DNA from: Syntrophomonas sp.
GTDB taxonomy: Bacteria; Bacillota; Syntrophomonadia; Syntrophomonadales; Syntrophomonadaceae
DNA: 64,000 bases
Direction: 5' to 3'
Assembly: GCA_016841425.1 (NCBI GenBank)
Contig: JAENZE010000011.1
Location: forward strand, 92,677 to 156,676
The position numbers and the translations under genes are program-made. Within the stretch, counting starts at the first letter, position 1. Each line of letters begins with the position of its first letter. The notes under the pieces are model-generated. The model did no database searches and was not told where the DNA came from. It worked only from the letters and a program-made list of their open reading frames with translations. Below, one piece after another: positions 63,699 to 64,000 of the stretch.

Positions 63699-64000
63699 CC
63701 CTTTTTAAAAATACACCCAAGAATTCGGTAGAAAAAGCCTATTCCCCTCCCCTACTGGTCAGACGATAGGGGAAAGAGGTGTATAAATCGCATTATATGG
63801 ATTAGCGGAAGTTGGTAGATGTCTAACACTGCTTGTATATATGCCCGAGAACTGCTGCGCTTTTTCCTTGAACTATACAACAACCTTCTTCTTGAAAATA
63901 ACCGGCGATTATAGATATTTATTACTGCAGCATTTTTGTTAATAAGGGGATGCGGACGTTTTCTTGGACAGCTTAGCCGGTCAAACCTAAGCTTTGCCGA
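63699..64000. other. Right-edge region, no confirmed gene
   Basis: A hairpin CCCCTA/TAGGGG (63749-63772) is present. On the minus strand a frame without stops runs from the right edge leftward for about 80 codons to a TAG near 63755, rich in Arg/Ser (for example RRLFSRRRLLYSSRKKR). It has no recognised domain and may be chance. Confidence 0.35.

Overview
The window looks like a chromosomal segment of a spore-forming, anaerobic Bacillota, and a Syntrophomonas-like clostridium fits best. Supporting signs are strong Shine-Dalgarno sites with frequent GTG/TTG starts, several YheC/YheD-type spore-coat ATP-grasp genes, a PocR-domain sensor kinase, a (S)-3-hydroxyacyl-CoA dehydrogenase, an electron-transfer-type CCG Fe-S protein, and scattered palindromes built on GGGGACGGTTCT. 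The genus is an inference. I see no rRNA, CRISPR array or prophage. One tRNA (Trp, CCA) is present.

Layout. 1-5.7 kb: the end of a CCG-domain Fe-S oxidoreductase with a Met/Pro-rich tail, a KefB-like cation/H+ antiporter, a MarR regulator, a (p)ppGpp-hydrolase-like HD protein, a universal stress protein and two small orphans. 5.7-8.5 kb: a metal-resistance unit, with an ArsR/SmtB repressor, its operator and a Zn/Cd P1B-ATPase. 8.6-12.1 kb: a PocR-PAS-PAS histidine kinase and a MATE exporter. 12.1-14.5 kb: a decayed zone with an SLH-domain remnant, a 45-codon ORF with an ideal ribosome-binding site, and a deleted REP-associated Y1 transposase that abuts a shortened receiver-domain gene. 14.9-18.6 kb: a diguanylate cyclase, a TraB-family protein, a lipoprotein and a PC4/YdbC protein. 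18.6-24.8 kb: a leftward MarR-adaptor-adaptor-ABC-ABC efflux operon with a palindromic operator. 24.9-27 kb: a DUF6323/DUF6179-like pair behind a consensus promoter followed by a terminator-like hairpin. 27-28.9 kb: lysA, then a 22-codon holin-like peptide gene in a structured transcript (probable type I toxin). 29-34.3 kb: two Ppx/GppA proteins and ppk1 (polyphosphate metabolism). 34.5-45.4 kb: an AT-rich tocopherol-cyclase-like gene, tRNA-Trp, a PAS protein, ddl, an ABC-class ATPase, a large UPF0182 membrane protein, an SGNH hydrolase, a PP-loop tRNA-thiolation-like enzyme and a DUF523 protein. 45.5-61.3 kb: amide-bond chemistry, with three YheC/YheD ATP-grasp proteins, a COOH-NH2 (glutamine-synthetase-fold) ligase with a disordered basic tail, and two secreted AstE/AspA-like zinc hydrolases plus a decayed third copy. 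Housekeeping genes (htrA, pfkA, hbd, ychF, trkA) lie between them. 61.3-64 kb: a YlxP-like protein, a LysR regulator and a frameshifted lipoprotein gene.

How the genes may work together. Clear functional units are the ArsR/P1B-ATPase pair, the MarR-controlled ABC efflux operon (one degenerate and one canonical ATPase half), the Ppx-Ppk1 cluster, the DUF6323/6179 pair and the ATP-grasp/amidoligase set. The last is the best candidate for an under-described system: enzymes predicted to form amide or isopeptide bonds in the forespore or coat, next to secreted enzymes of a family that cleaves N-acyl/amide bonds. The type I toxin-like locus and the promoter-hairpin leader of the DUF6323 operon are also worth direct tests.
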